64,000 bases of DNA from Cycas panzhihuaensis (lineage: Eukaryota; Cycadophyta), in assembly GCA_023213395.1 (NCBI GenBank), contig CM041465.1, forward strand, positions 57,419,741 to 57,483,740, in the 5' to 3' direction. Below the pieces are notes generated by a model. It made no database searches and was not told the DNA's origin. It was given only the letters and a program-made list of their open reading frames with translations. Below are positions 23,669-35,430 of the stretch, piece by piece; positions within the stretch are counted from its first letter, which is position 1, and the number at the start of each line of letters is the position of its first letter. Both the position numbers and the translations under genes were made by a program.

Positions 23669-25320
23669 CTATTTAAACTTCACCCTTTGTAGTAGGTTAG
23701 TGAAGATATCAGTAATCTAGTCTACTGTGGGGCAGTGCTCCAATTGAATTATGCCATCATAAATAAGTTCTCTAATCCTATGGACTTTCGTATTGATATT
23801 CTTAGTATGACATGAAAAATATGATTCTTTGACATGTGGATTACATATTAATTATCTATATATAAGATGGTAGGAATCATCTGGGTGATATCCAAAATAT
23901 GCAGTAATTTTCTGAGCCATATCACCTTTTTTCTAATCTCATAAGTAGTAATGTATTCAACTTCTATGGTTGAGTTTTCTATAATCTTTTGTTGTTTTGA
24001 TTTCCAATAAATTAGTGATGTACCAAGAAACATCATATGCCCAGATGTAGATTTTCTAATGTCTTTATCTTTGACAAAATTTGAGACTGTGTATACAAGA
24101 ATCTTAAACTCTTTATTGCATTCATACTACATGCCATATTTATTAGTCTTTTTTAGGTACTTCAACACTTGCATTATCACCTACTAGTGACTTTCCTTAG
24201 GATAGGTCATGAATCTAGCCAAAATTCCACATGCATGGGTATTATTAGGTCTTTTATTAGTAGCATAGATGAGGTTACGAACTGATCATCTGTAGAGTAT
24301 TGCATCTACCTTCCTAGTGTCATCCTCCACCATAAGTTTTATATTTGGTTCCATTGGTATAAACACATCCCATGCATCTTCTAGCTAAAACTTTGCTAAA
24401 AGATCATTGATGTATCTTTCTTGGGTGAGAAAGATTTTTCCATTTTGTTAAGTCACTTTAATTCCCAAGTAGTATCTTATCAATCTGAGATCAAATATTT
24501 TAAATATATTTGTAAGTTCCTTTTTTAATGTTTATATTTTTTGCTCATTATTACCCATTATGAGCATGTCATCCACAAAGAGTATGAGGTATGTGACTCT
24601 GCCTTTAGTCTGTTTGAATAACAGAGTTACATTAATGTCTTGGTAGTCACATACTTTATATCTAAGTTATCTCATTTATTCTAATAACTTATTAAACTAA
24701 GCACAAGGGGTTTGTTTTAATATATACAAAGACTTTCTGAGTTTGCATATTTTTTGCTCTTGTCCTACAATCTCAAATCTTCTAACTATTCCATGTATAT
24801 CTCTTTTATAAGGTCCCCATTGAGAAAATTAGTCTTTACATCTAACTGGTAGAATTTCTAGTCTTATTAAGCTACTAAGGCCACAAGTATTCTGGTTACG
24901 GGCCACTTGGTCATAGGTGAAAATACTTTAGTGTAGTCAATGCCTTCTTTTTACATGAAGCGTTTTACTACTAGACTCACCTTGTATTTGTCTAAAGTGT
25001 CATCTGATTTATACTTGTTCTTATACATCTATTTATTTTGAACTACTTTTCTCCCAAGTGGTACATTGACGAGCTCCTATGTATTGTTTCTAATTAGAGA
25101 CTGATACTCTTCATTCATAGCATTTCTCCAAACTATATATTTTACAACTTCTTGGTACGTAAAGGGTCTTCATTTAGAGCAAGGTGCAGTTCTTCTAGTT
25201 CAAGCTCTATAATGTGTGATTCATGCACTCTAGCTCTGAGGTCTCCTCTAGTGATAGTTTTTCCCACCTCATCTAGTTACATATCTTTCTGAATCTAGTA
25301 GGCTTCATGAATACCGTGAG
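23669..25320 (-). pseudogene. A: reverse transcriptase and RNase H, decayed
   Basis: Minus-strand RT begins near 25130 with RNAMNEEYQSLI and continues with GRKVVQNK, KYKSDDTLDKYKV, the DYTKVFSP block, QLDVKTNFLNGDL, and a catalytic FVDDMLIMGN at about 24590-24555 that is intact. RNase H follows, with the TSGHMMFLG-like block at 24035, STIEVEYITTYE at about 23970 and DITQM near 23885, ending at a stop at 23669. Many stops and shifts break the frame. One TAG (24860-24858) replaces the Trp that follows the conserved Gly, a stop also present in B and C. Confidence 0.85.
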
Positions 25321-25565
25321 TAAGGAATGAGGTTTTTATTTCCACAGCCTTGTGATCTTTGTTTTGATCTTGAAATGGACCATAAGGTATAAAGGGAGTT
25401 CACGACGATGATTCTTCAACAATACCTTTTCCTTTATCAACTTGACTATGATGTGAAGTAGATGGTATTAATGATATATGTATTAGTTGGTTGTCATAGC
25501 TTTGTTCCTCCATATTTGGAGCTTTATTATCAGATTCTAAGAATTTTAGAAAATGTTGAGCATCT

Positions 25566-25585
25566 CCCCCCCCCCCCCCCCCCCC
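25566..25585 (-). repeat. A: 20-nt G homopolymer (C on plus strand)
   Basis: It sits between integrase and RT, at the position where B has G7 (36809-36815) and C has a GGGAGGGGGGG tract (45130-45140). Confidence 0.95.
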
Positions 25586-25599
25586 AAATGTTGAAATCT

Positions 25600-26500
25600 A
25601 TACATCAAATTCTTCAACATTATTAAATCGATGTGAAATCATCTTTGAATCAAGTATGAGTAACTAATCCTTATTTTCTATAAATATAACATCTTGTATG
25701 ATGATGATCTTATGTTGTTAAGGTATGAAAACCTTGTACCCTTTTTTATCCATAGGGTATCCAATTAAGATGCCTTTTAGGGCTCTATCTTGTATCTTTT
25801 TTCTATGCTTAGCCAAAATGTGAGTATAACAAGTAGAGCCAAAAATTTTGAAGTGAGAGATAGTGAGGGGGCTATTAATACCACTGTTCATTCCAAGAGG
25901 GCCTAAGCCAGGAGGGACTAATAATATTGATGCAATGCATAGTAGTCCATATAGCCTCAACCTAAATATAAACAAGCACATTCTTATATATTATCATAGC
26001 ATGAGCCATGTTTGTGATGGTCCTGTTCATGCACTCAACAACTCCATTTTATTAGGGTGTATTTACAAATGTAGTTTGATGTTTGATCCCATGATATCAC
26101 AAGTACATCTTGAACTCATTGGGTATGTACTCGCCATCATTATTAGTCTTTAATGTTTTAACTCAAAAACCTAATTCTTTCTTAATGTAGGCCTTAAAAC
26201 CTTTAAACATGTAAAAAGATTTATCTTTATTATCAAGGAAGGAAACCCATATTTTCTTGGTAAAATCATCAATGAAAGTGATATAATACCACTTCCCTTT
26301 AAGAGAAGGGATGAGCACATGACCATATATGTCTAAATATACAAGCTGTAAGTACTAACTTTGAGGAAAGGGTTACCTCTCAGATTTGGCGATGATACAT
26401 GCTTCACATTTAAAGGGCTTAGAGGAGAACTTAAGCATACCAAGAATGGTGGCATGTGGTTCTCTCTAGTGATCAGTTTTGACATGGCCTATGCTAGTAT
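25600..26500 (-). pseudogene. A: integrase, decayed
   Basis: The minus strand reads through pre-integrase, the zinc region (CEACIIAK-type, at about 26400) and the core in several frames. It ends with HFKIFGSTCYTHIL, DRALKGILIGYPMDKKGYKVFIP (25981-25718) and a decayed DVIFIE segment near 25690. The frame shifts repeatedly between 26400 and 25980, so the catalytic triad cannot be read in one frame. Coding sequence lines up with B 35860-36790 and C 44190-45110. Confidence 0.8.
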
Positions 26501-27170
26501 ACCATAAGGCTTCTTAGGATACCTTTGAGGATTCATGGTTGTATTAAAGGTAAAGTCATCATCAACATAGTTAGTTTCAGAAGATGTTGAACCGACAAGG
26601 TGAAAAAGTTTTCCATCAAGAATTCTGGTCATAACTACAACATTTGAATGAGGGTAAATGACATGAAAAGTTTGATTATTAGTAATTACATTCAAGTCAA
26701 TTCCATGAGAGACAAGGGTGGATAGGGAGAGTAGGTTATGCTTTAGGATAAGAATATACAAAACATATTGAAGAGTCAAATCTAGAAGGCTTATGAGTTT
26801 TAGGCCAATGGATCTAAGTCCTTTGACAGGCTAAGAAGACTTCTCAGTCATATGAACAACATCATGAACTTCTAAAGTAAAGTCTTGAAAGAAGTGGTGA
26901 TGTTAAATCATGTGTTGAGTAGCTCTAGTATCTATAATCCATGAAGAATTAATCAAGGTAACACCATGTGTAATTCTAAGGGGTTGAGATTATTCAAGTT
27001 CACAAGTACAATATCCATAATAAGCCTCAAAGAATGCAGTTGATTGGTCAACATCTTGGAAAGAAGAGGTCTCAGTACAAAGGATATTTGCATGAGCAAA
27101 TTGAGTTTTGGCATAACCATCTTCAACACAATCACCATTAATATTATGAGCACCATGGCTATGATAGTTC
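26501..27170 (-). pseudogene. A: protease and pre-integrase linker
   Basis: At about 26945 on the minus strand, SSWIIDTRATQHM marks an aspartic protease in which the active-site DTGA has become DTRA. Downstream, LKHNLLSLSTLVSHGIDLN and the YVDDDFTFNT segment match B and C closely. Several stops are present. The protease would process Gag-Pol in a living copy. Confidence 0.75.
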
Positions 27171-28117
27171 TTGATCTTGTAGGTAAGAAATCAACAAGTT
27201 ATGATGTGGTGTATTTGTAACACCTTTGGCACATAACTATTGGATTACCAGTCTCATAAGAAGTACCTGGATGGTTATTTTGCTTTTGATTATTATTTTA
27301 TCCTTAGCCTTGAGGCTTTCTTTGCTAATACTAGGGAGCTTGTTGACCTTGAGGACATTGTCCTTATCATCTACCTCATCTTTGTCTGTGAGAATTACCA
27401 CCTCTGTGAGAGGATGGATCTTGATTTCTACTATAGAAAAGAGCTTCTTCCATGTTAAAAGTGGCATCAAGAGGATCTAATGCAGTGGACACATTTATAT
27501 CAAAGGTCTTATCAAATTCAATGAATTTATTGACGAGGGCCTCAAAGTTCAGAGTCTTCAAAGTTCTACTAGATTGAAGACTTCCAAGTAGACTTTTGTA
27601 ATTTGAGATATGGAGACATGACTGAATCAAGAAAGCCCATGCAATATATTGAGTCTTAACATCTTTGTTAATGGCTTGTTTGATAGGTTGAAGGAGATTG
27701 ATCGTCTCATTAGCATGTATCTTCTATATCTTTGGTTTATTCATTTTCAGCACTAGGTGAACAAATTCTAAGTCCAATTTGGTATCAATGTTCTTTTTAA
27801 GAACTTCAAGGATTTCCCATGAAGTATTATGTATAGATTCATTAATGAGGTTATGCAGAAAATAATTAGTAATAAGAAGTATCTCTGTATGGATTTTATC
27901 ATCATCAATTTCCCATTAGCATTTGGCTGTAGCATCAACGAGAGGAGTAGGAGTGGTTCCTCTAGTAGTAGTAACAACAACAATTAATGTGGGCTACAAG
28001 TGATCTCTCCAAAGACATTCATAATTGGCAGCATTCCTCACACTAGTGAACCACATGTCTTAGTTATCTTTCCCTTTTAGAATATAGTTCATATTCTATT
28101 TGAACTATGAAGATATG
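27171..28117 (-). pseudogene. A: gag, decayed
   Basis: The start corresponds to the ATG of B gag but reads ATA at about 28117. The readable part has LVSLRNA-like blocks, SCLHISNYKSLLGSLQSS, TLKTLNFEALVNKFIEFDKTF and a Ser/His/Arg-rich tail (27630-27376), as in B and C. The CCHC knuckle near 27230 is broken. A keeps Gln in FLIQSC, where B and C have a stop. Confidence 0.75.
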
Positions 28118-30148
28118 ATGTATATAAGAAAGGTAGAGTCAAGAAGGGAACTATAGAAAAGTGAGAGATAACTACTGGCCAATTATGATACAAATAGGAG
28201 ATGAGAAAGAATGAGATGAATTAGAATGTATAATAGCAAAAGGAAGAAATGTGGAGTAGTTGAAAGGTTGCTTGATTATGAGGCCCTAACGTAGTAAGTT
28301 GAGAAGAGCAACTCTAAGTGTAATATCCTAGAATAGTAGGATATGAAGTAAGGTGAAAAAGCATGAGAATTCACCAACACTTATGATAATATAGTCCTAA
28401 CATAGTAGGAATATGAAGAAGTAGTATAAGGTATGGAGCATTATGATCACTACAGAGATGAGAGTGATCAAGGTATACAAGATAAGGAGGATAAGAACTT
28501 GCATCACTAAGGCACACATGTGAAGTTCATAAAAAGGATGTATAAAAATCTAGTAACCTCAACTTGAGTCTAAAGTAGATGAGGTGTCAAAAAAGACGCA
28601 AGGCTCTATAGATGTATGAATTAAGGCCTTCACTTGTGATACCCATAATTATGCTTGGTGATGAAATCCAAGTCACAATGAAGCCTAAGTACTCCTAATC
28701 CTCATCCCATTCACTAATGAGCAACAATATGCCTCCCCTAAAGAGTCAAATGGTATGAACATACCCACGACTATAATGGATATTAGACTAGATAGATTAA
28801 TCATCTTGCATTTAAGGTTTTTAGTTTTTCTGAGTGGTTATTAGGATAATCCCTAAATGAAGTTTGTTGGCACGGTTAGCCTTAACTTCACCACTATTCT
28901 AGTTATATTCAACCCATAATTATAGCCTACACATCCTTTACAACATAAATTCTACTAACCAAGGTATCTCAACTAAGGCGAGTATGTGACTAGGTATAAC
29001 TAGTGTGAAAAAGAACATATGGATGAGGTTTCTTTTAAGAAGTAAAAATGTGAATTAATTAGTCCTCAAAGTATAATGAAATTAAAAATTTGAATATAGC
29101 ATATGTAGTACTTTGTAAGTGTTGAAATGTTAAGTGAGGTTACCATATATTACTCTGATCTAGGTGTGTGTTTTTTTTTAACTCACCTTGTGAAATAGAT
29201 TTTGAATTTTTTTTTTTTTAAGTTTCCAACAAACCCTCATTAAAGAATGGCCTTTATTCACAAAAATAGTAATAACTTTCTACCTCGAAGTTGAAATTGA
29301 GTGCTCTTTTTTGGTAGAAAGAGGACTTAGAGCTACTTCTATTATAACTAGAATAAGGTCAAACAAAGCTCTGTAGAACTTTTGGTAGTCCTATGAAATG
29401 GACAAAATAAATTTCTTCCAAATCCTTACTAGAAAATTACCTCTATTCACTAAAATAGTAATAATTTTCCATCTAAGTAATGAAATTAAGTGTTTATTTT
29501 TTTATTAGAAAGAGGACTCAGAGCCACTTCTATTACAAGTAGAAGCAAGTCAATTATAGGTCTATAAAATTTTTGGTAGAACTATAAATTTGATCAAGTA
29601 GATTTTTATTATGACAAAAAACTAGTTATGATATGAATTTATAAATATCTCATGAACTAAAGAAATTTCCATCATTTTTTTATCACCGGGATCCTAATAA
29701 AGGCAAGGTGAGAGCATATGATATTAGGGATCCTAATTGGCCCCAATTTTTGAAAAATATTTGGGCAACATCTCCCCTTATAAATTTATCAAATTCTGGA
29801 AAAAATTTGCCAACAATTCCCCTTATAAATCTTACATATGCTAAAAAAAAATTAACAACATTTCCCTTTATCAAATAAGAAAAAATATAGAAGAAGAAAA
29901 GAAGAATAGAGAAAATGAAAGAATAACTACTAAAGGATTGGAATCCTTGAGCTTTACAACTCCTTAGTATTTTACTCCCAAAACCTACAAAGGAAAATGA
30001 GGAAAAGTAAATAATATAAAATATATTATGATGAAAACTTAAAAAATCTCTAAATCCACCACATACACAATCTTCATTCACCATATGGATTATGGAGGAG
30101 AAGGATGGGATGGCTCATTTACAAGTACAAGTGAGAAATATGATGCAA
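28118..30148 (-). other. A: leader between primer site and gag
   Basis: 2.0 kb of non-coding sequence. The gag-proximal part (28990-28625) is conserved with B and C, including a hairpin at 28856-28841. A T/A-rich part near 29160-29220 holds homopolymers. The 133-codon frame at 29683-30084 has no recognised domain. Confidence 0.6.
28625..28990 (-). other. A: conserved leader module
   Basis: About 365 bp matching B 33376-33732 and C 41938-42303, far better conserved than the surrounding leader. It contains the stem TTAGG/CCTAA (28856-28852 with 28845-28841), equivalent to ATCAGG/CCTGAT in B and C. Confidence 0.7.
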
Positions 30149-30164
30149 GCTCACTTTGATACCA
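30149..30164 (-). promoter_or_regulatory. A: primer-binding site
   Basis: The minus strand reads TGGTATCAAAGTGAGC, two bases after the LTR end. It is a near match to the initiator tRNA-Met site TGGTATCAGAGC. Confidence 0.85.
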
Positions 30165-30166
30165 CA

Positions 30167-30472
30167 TGAAAGGAGGATCTGGCATGCAATTCTACCACTA
30201 AACATAAATATAAATAAGAGGAGCAAGAGAAAGATGGAGAGTAAGAAGAGCTCTTATAAGAGAGAGGTAAGAATTACTTTTCTCCATTGAGATCTCACTT
30301 TATATACTGATGAGTGAGATCCAGTAAGGTTAGGATTTTCCCTAATGATATGAAATTACATATAATGCATATGAAAGTATATTTCACTTAAGTAATCTAA
30401 TTTAATGTTCATCTAAGACCTTTTTAGGAATAATAAACTAATACTATGACCTTGTGGCATTAACTCACTTCA
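30167..30472 (-). repeat. A: 5' LTR
   Basis: 306 bp, TG at 30472 to CA at 30167 on the minus strand, paired with 22935-23239. A TATATAAAG box lies at about 30306-30298. Confidence 0.9.
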
Positions 30473-31899
30473 TTTTTAAGTCATGTTTTGTCAAATACTA
30501 TGAGAGTTATATTCAACAAAACTTTATATATCATTGAAGAAATGGTAATGTAATTACTTAAAGTACCTAAGAGAATAGTATGCATACATTCTCTAGAACA
30601 TATGAGCTTAGACTTATTACTAGAATTTCTTCTAATAATTTATGGCATAACTATTTTGGTCATTTAAATTATTGCAATATCTAGTTATTGAGTAAGTTGA
30701 ACATTATATAAGAATTTCTTTTTGTTGAAAATTGTAAAAGGGTTTATGAAGTCTATATATTAAGAAAACATTATAGAGAAAATTTTGTTAGGTCCACCTA
30801 GTGGGTAAATGACAAATTAGAATTGGTTCATTTCGATCTATATAGACCTATCATACTAGCTTTGCTTGGAGAAGCAAAGTTTCTCATGACCTTCATCGAT
30901 GATTTCTTAAGAAAGACTTGGGTCTACTTGTTGAAATCAAAGTCTGAAGCATTTTTTAAGTTCAAAGATTTCAAAGATGAAGAAAAAACTTCTTAGACAG
31001 AAAACTCAAAGTTCTAAGAAGTGATAGCAGAGGTGAATATTTATTAATGACTTTGTTAACTTTTATAAGAGTCATGGCATTCAATAGTAATTTTTAGCAC
31101 CTTATACTCCATAGAAAAATGGAGTTTTTTAAAGAAAGAACAATATAATTATAAAAATGGCTCATTGCATGCTTAAGGACAAAATTTTCACAAATGATAT
31201 TTGGGGAGAAGTAGTAAAAAAAATTATATATATACTAAAACAAAAGTCCTACAAAGGCATTTTAGAACAAAACTCCTAAAGAAGCCTAGACTAGTAAGAA
31301 GCCCATAATTTCTAACCTTCAAATATTTGGATGGACAACTTATATTCATATTCCTAATCCAAAAATACATAAGTTAGATGAGAAGAGCCTAAAGTGTAAG
31401 TTTGTTAGATATTGTGAAACATCCAAACTATATAGGCTATGGAATTTAATAGAAAAGAAGATTATTATTAGTAGAGATGTCCTCTTTGATGAACTTCTTA
31501 AACATATTGAAACATAACCTTTAAAGACAATAATGAAGCTATAAAAAGCATTCATATTTCTAAGATTATACTAAAGGAAACTTAATCTTCTTCTTCTCTT
31601 CCTTATTTTGAAAGGAAATAACCAAAATGGTATCTATAAACTATAAAGGACTCTTATGCTAAATACTTAGATGTTGATAAAGGTATTAAAACAAGAAGCA
31701 AAGTAAATTTTGCTTTGATATCTAGTAACTTAAGTATTTATGAGCCTCATTTATCTAATGAAGCTAATGACTCCATTCATTGGTAAAATTCTATAAAATA
31801 TGCATATAACACCGTCCTTAAAAATGAAACTTAGGATCTTGTTGAACTCCCTAAAAATAAAATGACCATTAGCTACAAATGGATTTATAAGGTGAAGTA
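30473..31899 (+). pseudogene. H: pre-integrase, integrase and N-terminal RT
   Basis: Plus frame: RLITRISSNNLWHNYFGHLN (pre-integrase His pair), then ELVHFDLYRPI and FLMTFIDDFLRKTWVYLLKSK (integrase core) with the first catalytic Asp. Decayed second and third catalytic regions follow near 31010-31120. From about 31790 the RT N-terminus reads DLVELPKNKMTISYKWIYKVKY. The sequence then breaks off at 31899, where element B begins, and the next RT residues continue at 39528. Many stops are present. This lineage differs in sequence from A/B/C. Confidence 0.8.
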
Positions 31900-32197
31900 T
31901 GAAAGGGGTTAATGTCACAAGGTCATTACATTAGTTGATTATTTTGAAAAAGGGTCTTAAGTGAACTTTAAATTAGATCACTTAAGTGAAATGCACTTTC
32001 ATGTGCATTATATATAATTTCATTTCACCTAACTCTAATGCTCCCTCTCTCAATATAAAAGTAAAAGCTCAATGGAGGAGATTCATTCTTACCTCCCCAT
32101 TTTATGAGAGCCACTTTCTTTCTCTCAAGTCTTTCTTACTCCTATGTTTGCCTTTGTGTTTAGTGCATGGAGATGAAGGATAGATCCACTCTTTTAA
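31900..32197 (+). repeat. B: 5' LTR
   Basis: Starts TGAAAGGGGTTAATG and ends CTTTTAA (CA decayed). TATAAAAG at 32054 is the likely core promoter. It pairs with 39225-39522, also 298 bp. Confidence 0.92.
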
Positions 32198-32199
32198 TG

Positions 32200-32211
32200 C
32201 AGTATTAGAGC
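32200..32211 (+). promoter_or_regulatory. B: primer-binding site
   Basis: CAGTATTAGAGC, a decayed TGGTATCAGAGC, lies two bases after the LTR. Confidence 0.75.
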
Positions 32212-34230
32212 TTGCTTCCTTCATATTCCTTACTTACACTTGCAATGGAGCCATCACTTCCTTCTCCCCCACAATCCATGTGGTAAAGGAGATTGTGAAA
32301 GTGAATTTAGAAATATTTTCAAGTTATTATGATAGCATATTTTATATTGTTTGTTTTTCTTTTCTCTTTTGCAGGTTTGGAAACATAATACAAGGAGTTG
32401 TAAGGCCCAAGGATTCCAATCCTTTGGTGGCCATTCATGCTATCTCATTCTTCTTTTTTCCCCTTTTTTGTCCATTTAACAAGGGGAAATGTTGCCAAAA
32501 AATTTCTAACATTTAGAAGAATGATTGTAAGGGGAGGTTTTACTTTTTTTTTTTTAAGAATTTCAAGCCATTTAAAATATTCATCATTGTATGCTTTCAC
32601 TTTACCCATATTGGGATCCTGGTGATCAGAAAATGATGGAAATTTCATATGGTATTATGCGTTAATGAGATATTAGCAAGCTAAAATTTCTGTAGAAATA
32701 CAATTTGATTACTAAATTTCACATGTCTTCAAAATCTTCTGTAGAGCTCTAATTGAAGTGATTCCAATTATCAAAGATGAGGCTCTGAGTCTACTTTTCA
32801 ACACAAAAATCAGCACCCAATTTGGATGTCGTATAAGGAAGTTATTACTGTTTTAGTGAACAATAGTTATTTTTAGTAGGAATTCTAGAAAAATATAATT
32901 TTCTAACTTTGCGGGGTTGCCAAAATCTTTCTAGAACTCATTTGGACCTAATTCCACTTCCTAAAGATGAGGCTCTGAGTCTAGTTTGTAGCACAAAAAC
33001 CTACACTCCATTTTGATATCATGGGAGAAAGTTATTGCTAATTTAATTAAGACTACTTTCTTTTGTATTAACTTAAAAAAAAAAAAAAAAAGTAAAGAAA
33101 ATTTCCTCCTTTTTATAAGGTTTAAAAGCCCATTGTAAAAGTGAAAAAAAAAAACCTAAATCAAAGCAATATCTGGTGTCCTCACTCACTTATTAGCATT
33201 GCATTTCAGCACTCTAAAATCACTCAAAGTAAGCACTCTAAAGACTCTTCAAGCAAGCACTCCAAGCAAGCATTCTATTTTTAGTTAAATGTACATTTGA
33301 TGTAATTCGATAATCTTTTTACTTTTCCTAAAAGGAATGCATCACATACACTATTTTCTGCCATCTTATACCTGTTCACATACTCGCCAAGGTTGAGATA
33401 CCTTAGTTGGAAGAATATCGTGCCATAAAAGAGCTGTGGGTTTCAAGTTGGGACTGGACTAAACCAGAATATTGGTGAGGTTTGGTTAGCCATACCATCG
33501 TGCCTCAATCAGGGATCATCCTGATAACCAACCGAGAAAACTAAAACTTTAATACAAGATTAAAATATACCTGATCTAATATCCATGATAGCTATGTGTA
33601 TTCACGTACCACTCTTTAGAGGAGGTATATAACTTCTCATTAGTGAACTATGTGAGGATTGGGAGTACCTGGGTTCCGTTGTGACTTGGATTTCATCACT
33701 AAGCATAATTGCGAGTATCGAGAGTGAAGGCCAACTTAATTTTACTAGAAGCCTAAGCATCCCTTCAACAACCTCAACTATATATTGGACACAAGTTAGA
33801 GGTTATTGGGTTAATTATGCATCCTACATTTCAGTTTCAAGTTGTGTAATCCCAATGATATCAGCTTCTACATTGGCCTACAATCTTGTATATTGATCAC
33901 TTACTTATTTGTAAAAAGTGATCCATAGTGTAATCATAATTATATTGCTTCTCATATTCTTACTGCATTAGGTTAATATTTGCCACAAGTGTTAGTGGCC
34001 AATTTTTATCATAGTGCTTCTTATATTCTTGCTGCGTCAAGTTAATATTTGTCACAAATGTTGGTGACTTTTCTCTAAGTTGCTCTCTTCATCTTTAAGC
34101 AACCATTCTCACTTATTCTTCCTTTTGCTACACTACTTCATTACATTTCCTATTTATAAATAGTGATTAGTCATGTATTTCCATCACTTTTTTAGTCCCT
34201 TATTCATTTCTTCCCTTCTGAAAAGACACC
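32212..34230 (+). other. B: leader
   Basis: 2.0 kb of non-coding sequence between PBS and gag. It holds two related blocks around 32730-32850 and 32920-33030 (GGCTCTGAGTCTA, then AGCACAAAAA), an internal duplication. The conserved module lies at 33376-33732 and poly-A runs lie near 33075-33150. Confidence 0.7.
33376..33732 (+). other. B: conserved leader module with hairpin
   Basis: Matches C 41938-42303 and A 28990-28625. It contains ATCAGG (33508-33513) and CCTGAT (33520-33525) as a 6-bp stem with a 6-nt loop, and the conserved GTGACTTGGATTTCATCAC. Confidence 0.72.
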
Positions 34231-35430
34231 ATGTCTTCACAGTTCAAGCAAACTGTGAATTGCATTCTAAAAGAAAAAGAGAATTGGGACATGCGGTTCA
34301 CTGGTGTCAGAAATACTGCAAAGTATGAAGGTCTATAGAGAGATCACTTGAAACCTACACCATCTGTTGTAGCTACAGCTACCTCAGATGCTTCTGGAGG
34401 AGGTGCTCCAACTACTCCCACTGAAGCTACAACTAAACACTAATGGGAACTTGATGATGATAAAATTCGTGCAAGGATACTGCTCGTCACTTATTATTCC
34501 CTACATAATCTCATTGATGAAGTTGTATATGATACAGTTTGGAAAGTTCTTGAAGTTCTTAAGAAGAAGTTTGACACTAAATCAGGGTTAGAATTTGTTC
34601 ACTTAGTGCTGAAGATGAACAAATTGAAAATGCAAAAAGGACATGCAAGTGAGATAATCAATCTCCTTTATCCAATCAAGTAAGCCATTAATAAAGATTT
34701 TAATAAAACTCAATGCATTACATGGGCTTTTTTGATTTAGTCATGTCTCCATATCCCAAATTATAAAAATCTATTAGGAAGTCTTCAATCTAGTAGCACT
34801 TTGAAGACCCTAAACTTTGAGGATCTTACTGATAAGTTCATTGAATTTGATAAGACCTTTAATACCAACTTTGCCACTATATTAGATCCAGTTGATGTTG
34901 CTTTTGAAGTGGAAGAAGATCTTTGTTATACCAAAAATCAAGGTCAATACTCTCATAGAGGTGGTAATTCCCATGGAAGAGGAAGAGATAGATAATAAGG
35001 ACAACATCCTCTTAGTCAACAGGCTCCTCGACTCCAACAAAAACAGTCTCAAGGCCAAGGCTAAAATAATCAACCTAGACCTAGATCCAATAATCAGAGA
35101 CAATCCAAACAGCCTAATACTTGGACTGGAAATCAAACAATTGTGTGCTAAAGATGTAATAGAAAAGGACATTATGCCAAAAATTACAGAACTACCACCA
35201 ACAAACTACCAAGTTATCAACAACGCCATGGTGTACATAATGTTGATAATACTTCTTTTGAAGATATTTTTGGTGGAATATAATTTGCTCATGCACACCT
35301 TCAAAGAATTGAGACTACCTCATCAAATGTTGTTGATAGATCCACTAAGTATATTGAGGCTCATTGTGGTTATACTTATTCACTTTTACCTTCACCACAT
35401 GGGGTTACAAATAGTACCACCTCAAATAAT
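34231..35430 (+). pseudogene. B: gag
   Basis: The capsid/nucleocapsid gene starts at ATG 34231 (MSSQFKQTV). The sequence goes on to KENWDMRFTGVRNTAKYEGL, a stop, and a UBN2-type gag body (FVHLVLKMNKLKMQKGHA; LNFEDLTDKFIEFDKTF). It ends in a Gly/Arg-rich tail and, near 35140-35180, a zinc knuckle with stop and Cys-to-Tyr changes (C, a stop, RCNRKGHYAKNY). The stop at about 34737 replaces a Gln that A keeps. C has a stop at the same place. Confidence 0.85.

Larger units (their letters stand above)
22935..30472 (-). mobile_element. Copia element A, full length, minus strand
   Basis: This 7.54-kb element has two LTRs of about 305 bp, a tRNA-Met primer site, a 2-kb leader, and decayed gag, protease, integrase, RT and RNase H, all on the minus strand. 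It belongs to the same family as B and C, shown by shared coding sequence, leader module, 3' spacer and LTR starts (TGAAGTGAGTTAATG here, TGAAAGGGGTTAATG in B). Its two LTRs differ more than those of B, so it looks older. It sits between H protease and H pre-integrase. No clear target duplication remains (TTCGT left, TTTTT right). Confidence 0.9.

Noticed and set aside
29683-30084. 133-codon minus-strand frame in the leader of A
   Set aside because: Phe/Ser-rich with no domain; it lies in the non-coding leader and has no counterpart frame in B or C.
22935-30472. Target duplication for element A
   Set aside because: Flanks TTCGT and TTTTT do not match well enough; the insertion is supported only by H motifs on both sides.
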